Shown: piece after piece, positions 20,375-30,363 of the stretch
Layout of the letters: each line of letters begins with the position of its first letter
How positions within the stretch are numbered: position 1 is the first letter of the stretch
Source: Acidovorax sp. RAC01
Lineage (GTDB): Bacteria > Pseudomonadota > Gammaproteobacteria > Burkholderiales > Burkholderiaceae_C
DNA: 64,000 nt
NCBI RefSeq assembly: GCF_001714725.1
Contig: NZ_CP016447.1
Span: 682,001 to 746,000 of the forward strand
Direction: 5' to 3'
Notes under the pieces: generated by a model
Database searches by the model: none
What the model saw: the letters and a program-made list of their open reading frames with translations, nothing else
Told to the model about the DNA's origin: nothing
Program-made: the position numbers and the translations under genes

Positions 20375-20412
20375 TCACCGCTTCGACTGCATCCGCAGGA
20401 TGCCTCACTGCA

Positions 20413-21270
20413 ATGCAATCCCTGTACGACGTACCCGCACCGGCCAAACTCAACCTGTTCCTGCACATCACGGGGCGCAGGCCTGATGGTTATCACTTGC
20501 TGCAGTCCGTCTTCATGCTGGTCGATTGGGCGGACACACTGCATTTCGAGCGCCGCAAAGACGGGCTTATCACCCGCGAAGACCTCAGCTGGGCCCTGCC
20601 CCAGGACGATCTGGCCGTGCGCGCGGCACGGGCGCTGCGCATGGCAACCGGTTGCGAAGAAGGGGCGCACATTGGCATCCACAAGAGCGTGCCGGCACAG
20701 GCAGGAATGGGCGGTGGCTCATCAGATGCCGCCAGCACCCTGCTCGCACTGAACCGCCTGTGGAGTTTGGGGCTCACGCTCCCGCAGCTGGAAAAGATCG
20801 GGCTGACGCTCGGTGCCGACGTGCCGTTTTTTTTACGCGGACGCAACGCCTGGGTCGAAGGAATTGGTGAGACAATCACGCCGCTCGAGAATGCACATGC
20901 ATTGCCGAAGGCGCGGTTCGCAGTTGTGAAACCGGCGGCCGGACTGGATACGAAATCGATTTTTTCGCACCCGGATCTAAAACGCGATTCAGATAGTGCT
21001 ACAATCTTAGGCTTTGCTGCAGCACACTTTGACTTCGGTCGAAACGATCTGCAACCAGTCGCAGAAGCCCTCTGCCCTGAGGTATCGGAAGCCCTTCAAT
21101 GGCTCGATTCCCGCGGAATGCACGGCAGAATGACGGGTTCAGGAAGTGCGGTGTTTGCGCAAATGCAACATGCAGCTGATCTCACCGGAGCCCCCAGGGG
21201 TTGGCAGATCAGGTCATGTGAAAATCTGGTGATTCATCCTCTGGCAGGGTGGGCAGCAGAAGAAAATTAA
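20413..21270 (+). CDS. ispE: 4-diphosphocytidyl-2-C-methyl-D-erythritol kinase
   Basis: IspE is the GHMP-type kinase of the non-mevalonate isoprenoid route. The protein starts MQSLYDVPAPAKLNLFLHITGRRPDGYH. The ATP-binding PAQAGMGGGSSDAA is near residues 95-108 and the GSGSAVF motif near residue 240. The length of 285 residues is normal. The order lolB-ispE-tRNA-Gln-prs-rplY-pth is a well-known betaproteobacterial block. Confidence 0.97.
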   Translation: MQSLYDVPAPAKLNLFLHITGRRPDGYHLLQSVFMLVDWADTLHFERRKDGLITREDLSWALPQDDLAVRAARALRMATGCEEGAHIGIHKSVPAQAGMGGGSSDAASTLLALNRLWSLGLTLPQLEKIGLTLGADVPFFLRGRNAWVEGIGETITPLENAHALPKARFAVVKPAAGLDTKSIFSHPDLKRDSDSATILGFAAAHFDFGRNDLQPVAEALCPEVSEALQWLDSRGMHGRMTGSGSAVFAQMQHAADLTGAPRGWQIRSCENLVIHPLAGWAAEEN

Positions 21271-21300
21271 GGTTGGTTGCCCTCGGCAATCGACCTGTGT

Positions 21301-21377
21301 AGGGGAGTCGCCAAGCTGGTTAAGGCACCGGATTTTGATTCCGGCATGCGAAGGTTCGAATCCTTCTTCCCCTGCCA
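21301..21377 (+). tRNA. tRNA-Gln (anticodon TTG)
   Basis: A 77-base cloverleaf. The acceptor AGGGGAG pairs with TTCCCCT, the anticodon stem-loop is CCGGATTTTGATTCCGG (anticodon TTG), the T-arm is GAAGGTTCGAATCCTTC, then G and CCA. It lies in the 153 bp between ispE and prs, and is probably processed from the same transcript. Confidence 0.96.
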
Positions 21378-21423
21378 AATTCTTTTCGCACACGGGCTTT
21401 TTTTCAGACCTGCTGGGACGCTC

Positions 21424-22398
21424 ATGCAAGCCAACCACCCCGACTTCATGGTTTTCACCGGCAATGCCAACCCTGGCATGGCAGCTGAAATCGCCCAACA
21501 CCTCGGTACCTCTCTGGGTGCTGCCGACGTGGGTCGCTTCTCGGACGGTGAAGTCACCGTCGAAATCAAGCAAAACGTGCGTGCACGGGACGTGTTCGTG
21601 GTGCAGTCCACCTGCGCACCGACCAACGAAAACCTCATGGAACTGCTGATCATGGTCGATGCGCTCAAGCGTGCATCGGCCGAACGCATCAGCGCCGTGA
21701 TTCCTTACTTTGGCTACGCCCGCCAGGACCGTCGCCCACGCTCCACGCGCGTGCCCATCACCGCCAAGGTGGTGGCCAACATGCTGCAGGCGGTCGGCGT
21801 GGCCCGCGTGCTGACCATGGACCTGCACGCCGACCAGATCCAGGGCTTCTTTGATATTCCCGTAGACAACATCTACGCATCGCCAGTGTTGCTGGGCGAC
21901 CTGCGCCAGAAGAACTACGAAGACCTGATCGTGGTGTCGCCCGACGTGGGCGGTGTGGTGCGCGCCCGCGCGCTGGCCAAGCAGCTCAATTGCGACCTGG
22001 CCATCATCGACAAGCGCCGCCCCAAGGCCAATGTGTCTGAAGTGATGCACGTCATCGGCGAGATTGAAGGCCGTAATTGCGTGATCATGGACGACATGAT
22101 CGACACCGCCGGCACGCTGGTGAAGGCTGCCGAGGTGCTCAAGGAACGCGGCGCCAAGAAGGTGTACGCGTATTGCACCCACCCGATTTTTTCCGGTCCC
22201 GCCATCGAGCGCATTGCCCAGGGCTCTGCTCTCGACGAAGTGGTTGTGACCAACACCATCCCGCTGAGCGACAACGCCCGGGGATGCACCAAGATTCGCC
22301 AGCTCTCCGTGGCACCGCTGATCGCAGAGACGATCCAGCGCATTGCCAAGGGTGAGTCGGTGATGAGTTTGTTCTCGGACCAGGACAACCTGTTCTGA
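21424..22398 (+). CDS. prs: Ribose-phosphate pyrophosphokinase (PRPP synthase)
   Basis: Prs makes PRPP from ribose 5-phosphate and ATP, feeding purine, pyrimidine, histidine and NAD synthesis. I start at ATG 21424 ([18 protein letters not shown]), 46 bp after tRNA-Gln, giving 324 residues; an internal start at MVFTGNANP is conceivable. The ATP-binding region [17 protein letters not shown] (about 96-112), [12 protein letters not shown] with His135, and the PRPP loop [13 protein letters not shown] are complete. Confidence 0.97.
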   Translation: MQANHPDFMVFTGNANPGMAAEIAQHLGTSLGAADVGRFSDGEVTVEIKQNVRARDVFVVQSTCAPTNENLMELLIMVDALKRASAERISAVIPYFGYARQDRRPRSTRVPITAKVVANMLQAVGVARVLTMDLHADQIQGFFDIPVDNIYASPVLLGDLRQKNYEDLIVVSPDVGGVVRARALAKQLNCDLAIIDKRRPKANVSEVMHVIGEIEGRNCVIMDDMIDTAGTLVKAAEVLKERGAKKVYAYCTHPIFSGPAIERIAQGSALDEVVVTNTIPLSDNARGCTKIRQLSVAPLIAETIQRIAKGESVMSLFSDQDNLF

Positions 22399-22438
22399 CA
22401 CTGCTCCGCAAGGAGCGTGTCGGCCGGGTTGCATGCAG

Positions 22439-22463
22439 GCCTCCTTCGGGAGGCTTGTCTGTT
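22439..22463 (+). terminator. Candidate terminator between prs and rplY
   Basis: GCCTCC-TTCG-GGAGGC forms a 6-bp stem with a UUCG-type loop, followed by TTGTCTGTT. The U run is interrupted, so it may attenuate rather than stop transcription into rplY. Confidence 0.55.
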
Positions 22464-22558
22464 CGGGAACATCACGCAGGCCTGCAGCCGTTGTGGCAAG
22501 CAGGCTTTTTTAAATCGGGGTCGGACTGGTCGCGGTCGATCCCATTCAGGAGCCAACT

Positions 22559-23194
22559 ATGAACTTCGTCGCTTTTGAGCGCGCCAAGCAGGGTACGGGT
22601 GCGAGCCGCCGTCTGCGCAATTCGGGCAAGACGCCTGGCATCGTGTATGGCGGTTCTGCCGAACCCCAGCTGATCGAGGTGGACCACAACGCACTGTGGC
22701 ACGCCCTCAAGAAGGAAGCTTTCCACTCCAGCGTGCTGGACATGGAAGTGGCCGGCACCACCAGCAAGGTCCTGCTGCGTGACGTGCAATACCACCCCTA
22801 CAAGCAACTGGTGCTGCACATCGACTTCCAGCGCGTTGACGAGAAGACCAAGCTGCACATGAAGGTGCCACTGCACTTCTCCGGTGCCGAAGAGTCGCCC
22901 GCCGTGAAGGTGGACAAGTGCATGGTCAACCCCGTCGTGAACGAACTCGACGTGACCTGCATGCCCTCGGACCTGCCTGAATTCATCGCTGTGGACCTCT
23001 CCACGCTGGAAAAGGGCGGCTCGCTGCACCTCAAGGACATCAAGCTGCCCAAGGGCGTGACGCCCAAGGTCCGCGGTGGCCAGAACAACAACCCCGTGCT
23101 GGTTTCCGTCGTGCCTCCCGTTGTGGTGGTCGAGACGCCCGTCGCTGCTGCACCTGCTGCCGACGCCAAGGGCAAGGGCAAGGGCAAGAAGTAA
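22559..23194 (+). CDS. rplY: 50S ribosomal protein L25/CTC
   Basis: The CTC form of L25 binds the 5S rRNA. At 211 residues it has the N-terminal L25 domain ([23 protein letters not shown]) and the C-terminal CTC domain ([25 protein letters not shown]...[29 protein letters not shown]). The tail is Ala/Lys-rich, ending GKGKGKK. A GGAG ribosome-binding site stands 6 bases ahead of the ATG. Confidence 0.97.
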   Translation: MNFVAFERAKQGTGASRRLRNSGKTPGIVYGGSAEPQLIEVDHNALWHALKKEAFHSSVLDMEVAGTTSKVLLRDVQYHPYKQLVLHIDFQRVDEKTKLHMKVPLHFSGAEESPAVKVDKCMVNPVVNELDVTCMPSDLPEFIAVDLSTLEKGGSLHLKDIKLPKGVTPKVRGGQNNNPVLVSVVPPVVVVETPVAAAPAADAKGKGKGKK

Positions 23195-23267
23195 TCTGCG
23201 CCCGCAGAGCACGCCGGCATTGCCGGGGTGCCGCCGGTTGGCCGCAAGGCGCGCCGGCGCTTCCCCC

Positions 23268-23300
23268 GAAACGGCCCACGCAAGTGGGCCGTTTCTGTTT
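23268..23300 (+). terminator. Terminator after rplY
   Basis: A 12-bp perfect stem (GAAACGGCCCAC / GTGGGCCGTTTC) with a GCAA loop is followed by TGTTTG. It stands 73 bp after the rplY stop. Confidence 0.88.
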
Positions 23301-23464
23301 GCGTCGTCACATCACGCCATAGCCGGCAAGTTAACGGCGCCCACAATGGCGTCCTTCACACACTGCCACGCGCTGGACCGCGCAACCGCCAGGGCGACCG
23401 ATGGCGCACGCGCGGGGTCTGCCGACGCGGGTGCGCGCCCCTTCACACACAGATAATCCGTCGC

Positions 23465-24085
23465 ATGATCAAGCTGTTTGTTGGCCTGGGAAACCCTGGC
23501 CCCGATTACGAGGCAACGCGGCACAACGCGGGTTTCTGGTGGATTGATGCGCTGGCGCGCGAACTCAAGACCACGCTGGTGCCCGAGCGCAGCTACCACG
23601 GCCTGGTGGCGCGCACCACGGTGCATGGGCAAAGCGTGTGGCTGCTGGAACCCCAGACCTTTATGAACCTGTCGGGCAAATCGGTGGCTTCGCTGGCGCG
23701 ATTCTTCAAGATCCTTCCCGAAGAGATCCTGGTGGTACACGACGAGCTGGACATCGAGCCAGGCCAGGTCAAGCTCAAAAAAGGCGGCAGCCACGCGGGT
23801 CACAACGGTTTGCGTGACATCCACGGACAACTGGGCTCGCCCGACTACTGGCGGCTGCGCATCGGCATCGGGCACCCGGGCGTGAAGAGCGAGGTCGCCA
23901 ACTGGGTGCTGAAGAAGCCCTCACCCGACCAGCGCACACTGATCGAGGACAGCATCGCGCACTCGCTCAAGGCATGCCCGGCAATGCTGGCAGGCGAGAT
24001 GGACAAGGCGACCCTGCTGATCCACACCACCAAGCCGCCACGGCCGAAGCCACCGCGGCCAGAGCCGGCACCGCAGCAGCCGTGA
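23465..24085 (+). CDS. pth: Peptidyl-tRNA hydrolase
   Basis: Pth frees tRNA from peptidyl-tRNA that drops off ribosomes. I start at ATG 23465 ([12 protein letters not shown]). The catalytic His20 is in [12 protein letters not shown], Asn68 is in FMNLSGKSV, Asp93 is in [11 protein letters not shown], and [13 protein letters not shown] is intact. It has 206 residues with a Pro/Lys-rich tail ([12 protein letters not shown]) that is unlike E. coli Pth. It follows rplY, as often in this order. Confidence 0.97.
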   Translation: MIKLFVGLGNPGPDYEATRHNAGFWWIDALARELKTTLVPERSYHGLVARTTVHGQSVWLLEPQTFMNLSGKSVASLARFFKILPEEILVVHDELDIEPGQVKLKKGGSHAGHNGLRDIHGQLGSPDYWRLRIGIGHPGVKSEVANWVLKKPSPDQRTLIEDSIAHSLKACPAMLAGEMDKATLLIHTTKPPRPKPPRPEPAPQQP

Positions 24086-24139
24086 GGGATTTCCTGCGCC
24101 CGCACCGGGCGGGCAGCAGGGCGCATCACCGACATTGAA

Positions 24140-24160
24140 TTGCTATATATTTAATAGCAA
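24140..24160. repeat. AT-rich mini-repeat (copy 2) after pth
   Basis: TTGCTAT-ATATTTA-ATAGCAA, a 7-bp perfect inverted repeat between convergent pth and the ferredoxin gene. It shares the GCTATTAAA...TAGCAA core of the other copies. Confidence 0.6.
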
Positions 24161-24295
24161 CAAAGTGATATAGAACGTGCCCTAGCGGTCTTTTTGACCC
24201 AAAAATCAGCCTGAAAGCAGGGTCGAGTACCCCGCAGCGCCAGAGCCCGGCAGCCCCAGTACCCACCCAACGGCCGGCAGTCCTCGCAACCCGTG

Positions 24296-24697
<402 letters not shown>

Positions 24698-24754
24698 TTA
24701 TGCTGTGTATACACATTAATTTCCGGCACTCTTCCCTCACATCTACCGGCATCC

Positions 24755-25717
24755 ATGGGCTTGTTCTTCCTCAAACGGTTCATTACCTTGGTGGCAACCT
24801 TGGTCGGCGCATCCATCGTGGTGTTCCTGGTGCTGGAAATCCTGCCGGGCAACGCCGCGCAGATCCTCATGGGGCCGGATGCCGCGCCCGAAGCCGTCGC
24901 TGCGCTGGCGTCCAAGCTGGGGCTCGACCAGCCCGCTGGCCTGCGCTACTGGCAGTGGGTGAGCGGCCTGGTCGTGGGCAACATGGGCGACAGCTATGCC
25001 TACAGCTCGCCCGTGGCCGAACTGGTGCTGGAGCGCCTGGCCGTCACCGTACCCCTGGCCCTGATGGCCATGGCCATCACCACGGTGCTGGCGCTGGCAG
25101 CCGGGGTGTATGCCGCATCGCGCCACAACCGGCTGGGCGATGTCGGCGTGATGGGCCTGGCGCAAATCGGCATCGCCATCCCCAACTTCTGGTTCGCCAT
25201 CCTGCTGATCCTGCTGTTTTCGGTGAAGCTGCAGTGGTTCTCTGCGGGCGGGTTTCCGGGCTGGACGGAAGACGCAGGGGGAGGCCCTCTCGAAGCTATC
25301 AAGGCGTTGCTGCTGCCAGCCATCGCGCTGGCCGTGGTGCAGGCCGCCATCCTGGCGCGCATCACGCGGTCAGCCGTGCTGGAGGTGCTACGCGAAGACT
25401 TCGTGCGCACTGCACGGGCCAAGGGCCTGTCGCAGCGCGCGGCGATGTGGGGCCATGTGCTGCGCAACGCGATGATTCCCGTGGTCACCGTGATGGGATT
25501 GCAGTTTGCCGAGTTGCTGGCGGGCACCATCGTGGTGGAGAACGTGTTCTACCTGCCGGGCCTGGGGCGCCTTATCTTCCAGTCAATCTCCAATCGCGAC
25601 CTGATCGTGGTCCGCAACTGCGTGATGCTGCTGGCGGCCATGGTGGTCATCGTGAACTTCGTGGTGGACATCCTGTATGCGGTGATCGACCCGCGCGTCA
25701 AAGCCAGCGACATCTGA
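24755..25717 (+). CDS. ABC transporter permease, DppB type
   Basis: The first inner-membrane subunit of a peptide/nickel-type (PepT family) ABC importer. It has 320 residues from ATG 24755 (MGLFFLKRFITLVATLVGAS), the natural start just before the first membrane segment. About six membrane helices are visible. The EAA loop that docks the ATPase reads VRTARAKGLSQRAAMWGHVLRNA. The next permease starts 22 bp downstream. Substrate is not readable from the sequence; with the downstream amidase, an amide or short peptide is likely (inference). Confidence 0.93.
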   Translation: MGLFFLKRFITLVATLVGASIVVFLVLEILPGNAAQILMGPDAAPEAVAALASKLGLDQPAGLRYWQWVSGLVVGNMGDSYAYSSPVAELVLERLAVTVPLALMAMAITTVLALAAGVYAASRHNRLGDVGVMGLAQIGIAIPNFWFAILLILLFSVKLQWFSAGGFPGWTEDAGGGPLEAIKALLLPAIALAVVQAAILARITRSAVLEVLREDFVRTARAKGLSQRAAMWGHVLRNAMIPVVTVMGLQFAELLAGTIVVENVFYLPGLGRLIFQSISNRDLIVVRNCVMLLAAMVVIVNFVVDILYAVIDPRVKASDI

Positions 25718-25739
25718 ACACTGCCCGCCACTGCCTCCC

Positions 25740-26630
25740 ATGAGCACCCTGCCCTCTCCTCCCGCCACCGTGGCACCGCCCGCCCGCACCACCGGTCCCG
25801 GCTGGCTGCGCCGCGCGGTCCGGCATCGCAGCTTTGTGATCGGTGCGGTGCTGTCGCTGCTGCTGGTCCTTGCAGCGTTACTGTCGCTGGTCTGGACGCC
25901 CTGGTCGCCCTACGAGATGGACCTCGCCATGAAGCTGCAAGGGCCATCCGCTCAGCACTGGCTCGGCACGGACGCCTTCGGGCGCGACGTGGCCTCGTTA
26001 CTGCTGGTGGGGGCGCGCAGCTCCATCCTTGTCGGGGTCATCGCAGTGGGTATCGGACTGACCGTGGGCACCGCATTGGGCTTGCTGGCCGCCGCCCGGC
26101 GCGGCTGGGTAGAAGAGCTGATCATGCGGTTGTCCGATTTCAGCTTCGCATTTCCGGCCATTCTCTCGGCCATCATGCTCACCGCGGTGTTTGGCGCTGG
26201 CATCGTCAATTCGATCATCGCCATTGGTATCTACAACATCCCCAACTTCGCACGCGTCACACGCGCATCGGCAAACGCGATCTGGGGCCGGGAATTTGTC
26301 CTCGCGGCGCGCGCCTGCGGCAAGGGCCCTTGGCGCATCACGATGGAACACGTGTTGCCCAACATCACTTCCGTACTGATCGTTCAGGTGTCCATCCGTT
26401 TCGCCATTGCCATCCTGGCCGAGGCAGCCCTGTCGTACCTGGGCCTGGGCACGCAGCCACCACAGCCCTCGTGGGGCCGCATGCTGAGCGAGGCACAGAC
26501 GCTGATGTTCCAGGCACCGCTGCTGGCCGTGTGGCCCGGCGTGGCGATTGCGCTGGCCGTGCTGGGCCTGAACCTGCTGGGCGATGGCCTGCGCGATTTG
26601 CTCGACCCCCGCCTTTCACACAAGCGCTGA
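25740..26630 (+). CDS. ABC transporter permease, DppC type
   Basis: The second permease of the importer, 296 residues. A Pro-rich cytosolic N-terminus precedes the first helix (FVIGAVLSLLLVLAALLSLVW). LGTDAFGRDVASLLLVGARSSILVG is the typical DppC signature after helix 1. The EAA loop is VLAARACGKGPWRITMEHVLPNI. It ends 35 bp before the first ATPase gene. Confidence 0.93.
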   Translation: MSTLPSPPATVAPPARTTGPGWLRRAVRHRSFVIGAVLSLLLVLAALLSLVWTPWSPYEMDLAMKLQGPSAQHWLGTDAFGRDVASLLLVGARSSILVGVIAVGIGLTVGTALGLLAAARRGWVEELIMRLSDFSFAFPAILSAIMLTAVFGAGIVNSIIAIGIYNIPNFARVTRASANAIWGREFVLAARACGKGPWRITMEHVLPNITSVLIVQVSIRFAIAILAEAALSYLGLGTQPPQPSWGRMLSEAQTLMFQAPLLAVWPGVAIALAVLGLNLLGDGLRDLLDPRLSHKR

Positions 26631-26665
26631 TCCCTCGCTGCCTGGAAGACCACCACAAATCCACG

Positions 26666-27703
26666 ATGTCGCTCCTAGAAGTCTCCAACCTCCGCATCAC
26701 CCTGCAGACCCACCGGGGCCCGGCCGATGCCGTGCGCGGCGTGAGCTTTTCGCTGGCGCGGGGCGAGACGCTGGGGCTGATTGGCGAATCGGGCTGCGGC
26801 AAGTCGATCACCGCCATGTCGCTGACGGGCCTGCTGCCCGAGAGCGCGCAGGTCACCGGCAGCATCCGCTTCGACGGCCAGGAGATGGTGGGACTGACCG
26901 ATGCGCAGCTGTGCCGCATTCGGGGCAACCGCATCGGCATGGTATTCCAGGAGCCGATGACGGCCCTGAACCCCGTGCACACCATTGGCCAGCAGGTGGC
27001 CGAGCCTTTGCGGCTGCACCGCGGCATGGGCGCGGCGGCTGCGCGCACGGAAGCAATCGCCTTGCTCGACCGCGTGGGCATCCCCAGTGCCGCGCAGCGC
27101 TTTGATGCCCACCCGCACCAGTTCTCGGGCGGGCAGCGCCAGCGCATCACCATCGCCATGGCGCTGGCCTGCGGGCCCGACCTGCTGATTGCCGACGAGC
27201 CCACCACGGCGCTCGATGTGACCATCCAGCAGCAGATCCTGGACCTCATCAGCGACCTGGTGGCCGAGCGCAACATGGCGCTGATCCTGATCTCGCACGA
27301 CCTGGGCGTGATCTCGCAGAACGTGGACCGCATGATGGTCATGTACGGCGGCAGCGTGGTCGAAAGCGGCTCCACCGCCTCGGTCTTCTCGGCCATGGCG
27401 CACCCCTACACGCGTGGCCTGTTTGCGGCGCGCCCGCAACTGGGCGCGGTGCATGCGCCCGGGCAGCGCCCGCGCCTGTCCACCATTGCCGGTACGGTGC
27501 CAGAGCTGGTCGACCTGCCCGCCGGCTGCCCCTTTGCCGGGCGCTGCAGCTACACAGTCGATGCGTGCCACCGCGATCGCCCCGAGGCCACGCTGGTTGC
27601 ATCCGATGCCGATGGCGACCATGTGGTGCGCTGCCTGCGCCGCGAGGCCATTGACGAAGCCATGGCCGCCACCGCAGCAGCTGCAGTGGAGATCGCGGAA
27701 TGA
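26666..27703 (+). CDS. ABC transporter ATPase, DppD type
   Basis: The first ATP-binding subunit, 345 residues from ATG 26666. Walker A is GESGCGKSIT, the signature is QFSGGQRQRI, Walker B is LLIADEPTTALD and the switch His is ISHD. The C-terminal oligopeptide/dipeptide extension with CPFAGRCSYTVDAC, which in some relatives carries a [4Fe-4S] cluster, is present. The last codons overlap the next ATPase start by 4 bp. Confidence 0.95.
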   Translation: MSLLEVSNLRITLQTHRGPADAVRGVSFSLARGETLGLIGESGCGKSITAMSLTGLLPESAQVTGSIRFDGQEMVGLTDAQLCRIRGNRIGMVFQEPMTALNPVHTIGQQVAEPLRLHRGMGAAAARTEAIALLDRVGIPSAAQRFDAHPHQFSGGQRQRITIAMALACGPDLLIADEPTTALDVTIQQQILDLISDLVAERNMALILISHDLGVISQNVDRMMVMYGGSVVESGSTASVFSAMAHPYTRGLFAARPQLGAVHAPGQRPRLSTIAGTVPELVDLPAGCPFAGRCSYTVDACHRDRPEATLVASDADGDHVVRCLRREAIDEAMAATAAAAVEIAE

Positions 27704-28569
27704 ACAACCCGAATCTCCCGGACACGACGATGCCGCTGCTGCAGGTGGCCGACCTGGTGCGCGAATACACCCTGCCACGCGAGCACCTGTTTCGCCCACC
27801 GGGCAAGGTCCATGCGCTCAACGGTGTGAGCTTTTCAGTGTCTGCCGGGCGCAGCATTGGTGTGGTGGGCGAATCAGGCTCGGGCAAGTCCACCCTGGCA
27901 CGGCTGGTGATGGCACTGGATGCGCCCACATCGGGCACCGTGCACCTGCTGGGCCGCAACCTGCACAGCCTGCCGCCGACCAAGTTGCGCCAGGCCCGGC
28001 GCGATTTCCAGATGGTGTTTCAGGACCCGTACGGCTCGCTGGACCCGCGCCAGACGGTCGAGCGCATCGTGACCGAACCCCTGCAGGCGCAGGGAGAGAC
28101 CAGCCGCGCAGAACAGCACGAGCAGGCTGCACAGGTGCTGGCCCAGGTGGGCCTGCGTACCACCGACCTTGGCAAATACCCCCATGAGTTCTCGGGCGGC
28201 CAGCGCCAGCGCATTGCCATTGCGCGCGCGCTCATCACGCGGCCCCGGCTCATCGTGGCGGATGAGCCCGTGAGCGCGCTGGATGTATCGGTACAGGCCC
28301 AGGTGCTCAACCTCATGCAGGACCTGCAGCAGCAGTTCGGCATTACCTACATGCTCATCAGCCACGACCTGGCGGTGGTCAACCACCTGTGCGATGAGGT
28401 GGTGGTGCTGTACCAGGGCCGCATCGTCGAGCGCGGCTCGCCCGCAGAGCTGTTTCGCAATGCACAGCACCCCTACACGCGAACGCTGGTGGCCGCAGTG
28501 CCGCAGGTGCAGCCGGGCCGTGCCCGCGAACGCCGTGCAGCGATGGCCGCTGCAGCGAAAACCGCATAA
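27700..28569 (+). CDS. ABC transporter ATPase, DppF type
   Basis: The second ATPase, 289 residues. Walker A GESGSGKSTL, signature EFSGGQRQRI, Walker B LIVADEPVSALD and ISHD are complete. It ends earlier than typical DppF, without a long C-terminal Cys motif, and has an Ala/Arg-rich tail. It overlaps the previous gene by 4 bp, so the two ATPases are coupled. Confidence 0.95.
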   Translation: MNNPNLPDTTMPLLQVADLVREYTLPREHLFRPPGKVHALNGVSFSVSAGRSIGVVGESGSGKSTLARLVMALDAPTSGTVHLLGRNLHSLPPTKLRQARRDFQMVFQDPYGSLDPRQTVERIVTEPLQAQGETSRAEQHEQAAQVLAQVGLRTTDLGKYPHEFSGGQRQRIAIARALITRPRLIVADEPVSALDVSVQAQVLNLMQDLQQQFGITYMLISHDLAVVNHLCDEVVVLYQGRIVERGSPAELFRNAQHPYTRTLVAAVPQVQPGRARERRAAMAAAAKTA

Positions 28570-28634
28570 CGCAAGGGGTACACGATGGTGTAAAAAGCTT
28601 TTGCGCACCCGGTATGCCACTGCGCCGGGGCCTC

Positions 28635-28663
28635 GTCTGGTTTTTGTCTGGTTTTTTGTCTGG
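28635..28663. repeat. Three tandem GTCTGG-T5/6 units
   Basis: GTCTGG occurs three times separated by runs of five and six T, directly ahead of the GGAG ribosome-binding site of the binding-protein gene. The U-rich spacers could make the leader unstructured and improve initiation, or mark a slipped-strand repeat. Confidence 0.6.
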
Positions 28664-28674
28664 AGAGTCCGAAC

Positions 28675-30162
28675 ATGCTGAACCGCCGCACCGTCCTTGC
28701 CACTGGCGCCATCGCCGTGCCCCTGTCCACCCCGCTTGGCGCCCTGGCGCAGGGCCGCAAAGATGCGGTCACGCTGGCAATGACGCTGGAACCCCCGGGC
28801 CTGGACCCGACCGCAGGCGCGGCTTCGGCCATTGCCGAGATCGTTCAATACAACATCTTCGAGACGCTCACCAAGATCAACGCCGACGGCACCGTGGCAC
28901 CCCTGCTGGCCGAAAGCTGGGAGGTCTCGCCCGACCTCAAGACCTACACCTTCAAGCTGCGCCGCGGCGTGAAATTCCAGAACGGCGAGCCCTTCAATGC
29001 CAGCACCGTCAAGTTCGCGTTCGACCGCGCCGGCGGCGAAAAGAGCACCAACAAGGACAAGCGCACCTTTGCCGGCCTGACCACGCAAGTGGTGGACGAC
29101 TACACCGTGGTGCTGCTCAACAAGGAGATCGACCCCGACCTGCTGTTCGTGCTGGGCCAGGCCACGTCGATCATCGTTGAGCCCAAGAGCGTGGACACCA
29201 ACGCCACCAAGCCCGTGGGCACCGGCCCCTACCAGCTGCAGGCCTGGAACAAGGGCTCGGCGGTGGTGCTGACCGCTTGGGACGGCTACCGCGATACCAA
29301 GGCCATCAAGATCAAGCGCGCCACCTTCCGCTTCATTGCCGACCCTGCCGCCCAGGTGGCCGCCCTGCTGGCAGGCGACGTGGACGCCTTCCCGCGCGTC
29401 ACGCCGCGCAGCGTGGCCCAGTTCAAGGCCAACCCCAAGTTCCAGGTGGTGGTGAGCGGCTCGCGCGCCAAGACCATCCTGGCCATGAACAACGCCAAGA
29501 AACCGCTGGACGACGTGCGCGTGCGCCGCGCCATTGCGGCCGCCATCGACCGCAAGGCCGTGATCGAAGGTGCGGGCGACGGCTACGGTGCGCCCATCGG
29601 CAGCCACTACGTGCCTGGCGCGTTCGGCTATGTGGACACCACGGGCATCAACCCGTTCGACATCGAAAAATCCAAGCGCCTGCTGGCCGAAGCGGGCATC
29701 AAGACCCCGCTGGAACTCACGCTGACGTTGCCCCCGCCACCGTACGCCCGCCAGGGCGGCGAGGTGATTGCGGCGCAGCTGGCCAAAGTCGGCATCATCG
29801 CCAAGATCCAGAACGTCGAATGGGCGCAGTGGCTGTCGGGCACCTACGGCAACAAGAACTACGACCTGACCATCATCAGCCACGTCGAGCCGTTTGACCT
29901 GGGCAACTTCGCCAAGCCCGACTACTACTGGGGCTACAACTCGCCCAAGTTCAACGACCTGTTCAACCAGATCAAGAACTCCGCCCGCCCAGCCGACCGC
30001 GCGCGGCTGCTGGGCGAGGCCCAGCGCCTGCTGGCCAACGAGTCCGTGCACGGCTTCCTGTACTCCAACCAGTGGATCACGGTGGCCAACAAGAACCTCA
30101 AGGGCCTGTGGAAAGACATGCCCGTGTTCGTGAACGATATCTCTGCTCTCTCCTGGAGTTGA
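28675..30162 (+). CDS. ABC transporter substrate-binding protein, SBP_bac_5
   Basis: The periplasmic binding protein of the importer, 495 residues. The N-terminus (MLNRRTVLATGAIAVPLSTPLGALAQ) is a signal peptide with a twin-arginine flavour, cut after ALAQ. The mature protein has the SBP_bac_5 pattern: LDPTAGAASAIAEIVQYNIFETL, LAESWEVSPDLKTYTFKLRRGVKFQNG and FDIEKSKRLLAEAG. It is last of the transport genes, 105 bp after the ATPase, and is followed by a repeat at 30170 and the amidase. Family level only; ligand unknown. Confidence 0.93.
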   Translation: MLNRRTVLATGAIAVPLSTPLGALAQGRKDAVTLAMTLEPPGLDPTAGAASAIAEIVQYNIFETLTKINADGTVAPLLAESWEVSPDLKTYTFKLRRGVKFQNGEPFNASTVKFAFDRAGGEKSTNKDKRTFAGLTTQVVDDYTVVLLNKEIDPDLLFVLGQATSIIVEPKSVDTNATKPVGTGPYQLQAWNKGSAVVLTAWDGYRDTKAIKIKRATFRFIADPAAQVAALLAGDVDAFPRVTPRSVAQFKANPKFQVVVSGSRAKTILAMNNAKKPLDDVRVRRAIAAAIDRKAVIEGAGDGYGAPIGSHYVPGAFGYVDTTGINPFDIEKSKRLLAEAGIKTPLELTLTLPPPPYARQGGEVIAAQLAKVGIIAKIQNVEWAQWLSGTYGNKNYDLTIISHVEPFDLGNFAKPDYYWGYNSPKFNDLFNQIKNSARPADRARLLGEAQRLLANESVHGFLYSNQWITVANKNLKGLWKDMPVFVNDISALSWS

Positions 30163-30169
30163 AAGAGGA

Positions 30170-30303
30170 CACCCCCCTGAGGCCCTGCGGGCCTTCCCCC
30201 CGCTCTCGCATTGCGACGCAATGTGGGCAGGGGGACGCAACCCTCGCTGCGGGGCGGCCCTTGCTCGGTTGCCCGCGCTTGGGCCGCGCCAGTTTCAGGG
30301 GCC
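30170..30303 (+). repeat. GC-rich dispersed repeat, copy A
   Basis: Starting 7 bases after the binding-protein stop, it reads GGACACCCCCCTGAGGCC..., CCTTCCCCCCGCTCTCGCAT, GGGCAGGGGGACGC, GCGGGGCGGCC and ...CGCGCCAGTT. The same blocks in the same order and spacing appear at 38698-38833 on the other strand. Blocks can pair (CCCCCC with GGGGG) to form a long hairpin, so it may act as a 3'-end or termination element. Confidence 0.82.
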
Positions 30304-30363
30304 ACGGCCAGCACGTCACGCAGTGAATCGCTGAAAAGCGCGGGAGCGAATCGCTCCCAAAAC

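Noticed and set aside
22399..22558. Small gene or riboswitch between prs and rplY
   Set aside because: Only a short UUCG-type hairpin is visible; no aptamer motif or coding frame with a start signal.
27874..30240. Long minus-strand open frame across the ABC ATPase and binding protein
   Set aside because: Antisense to two certain genes; no start signal or homology.
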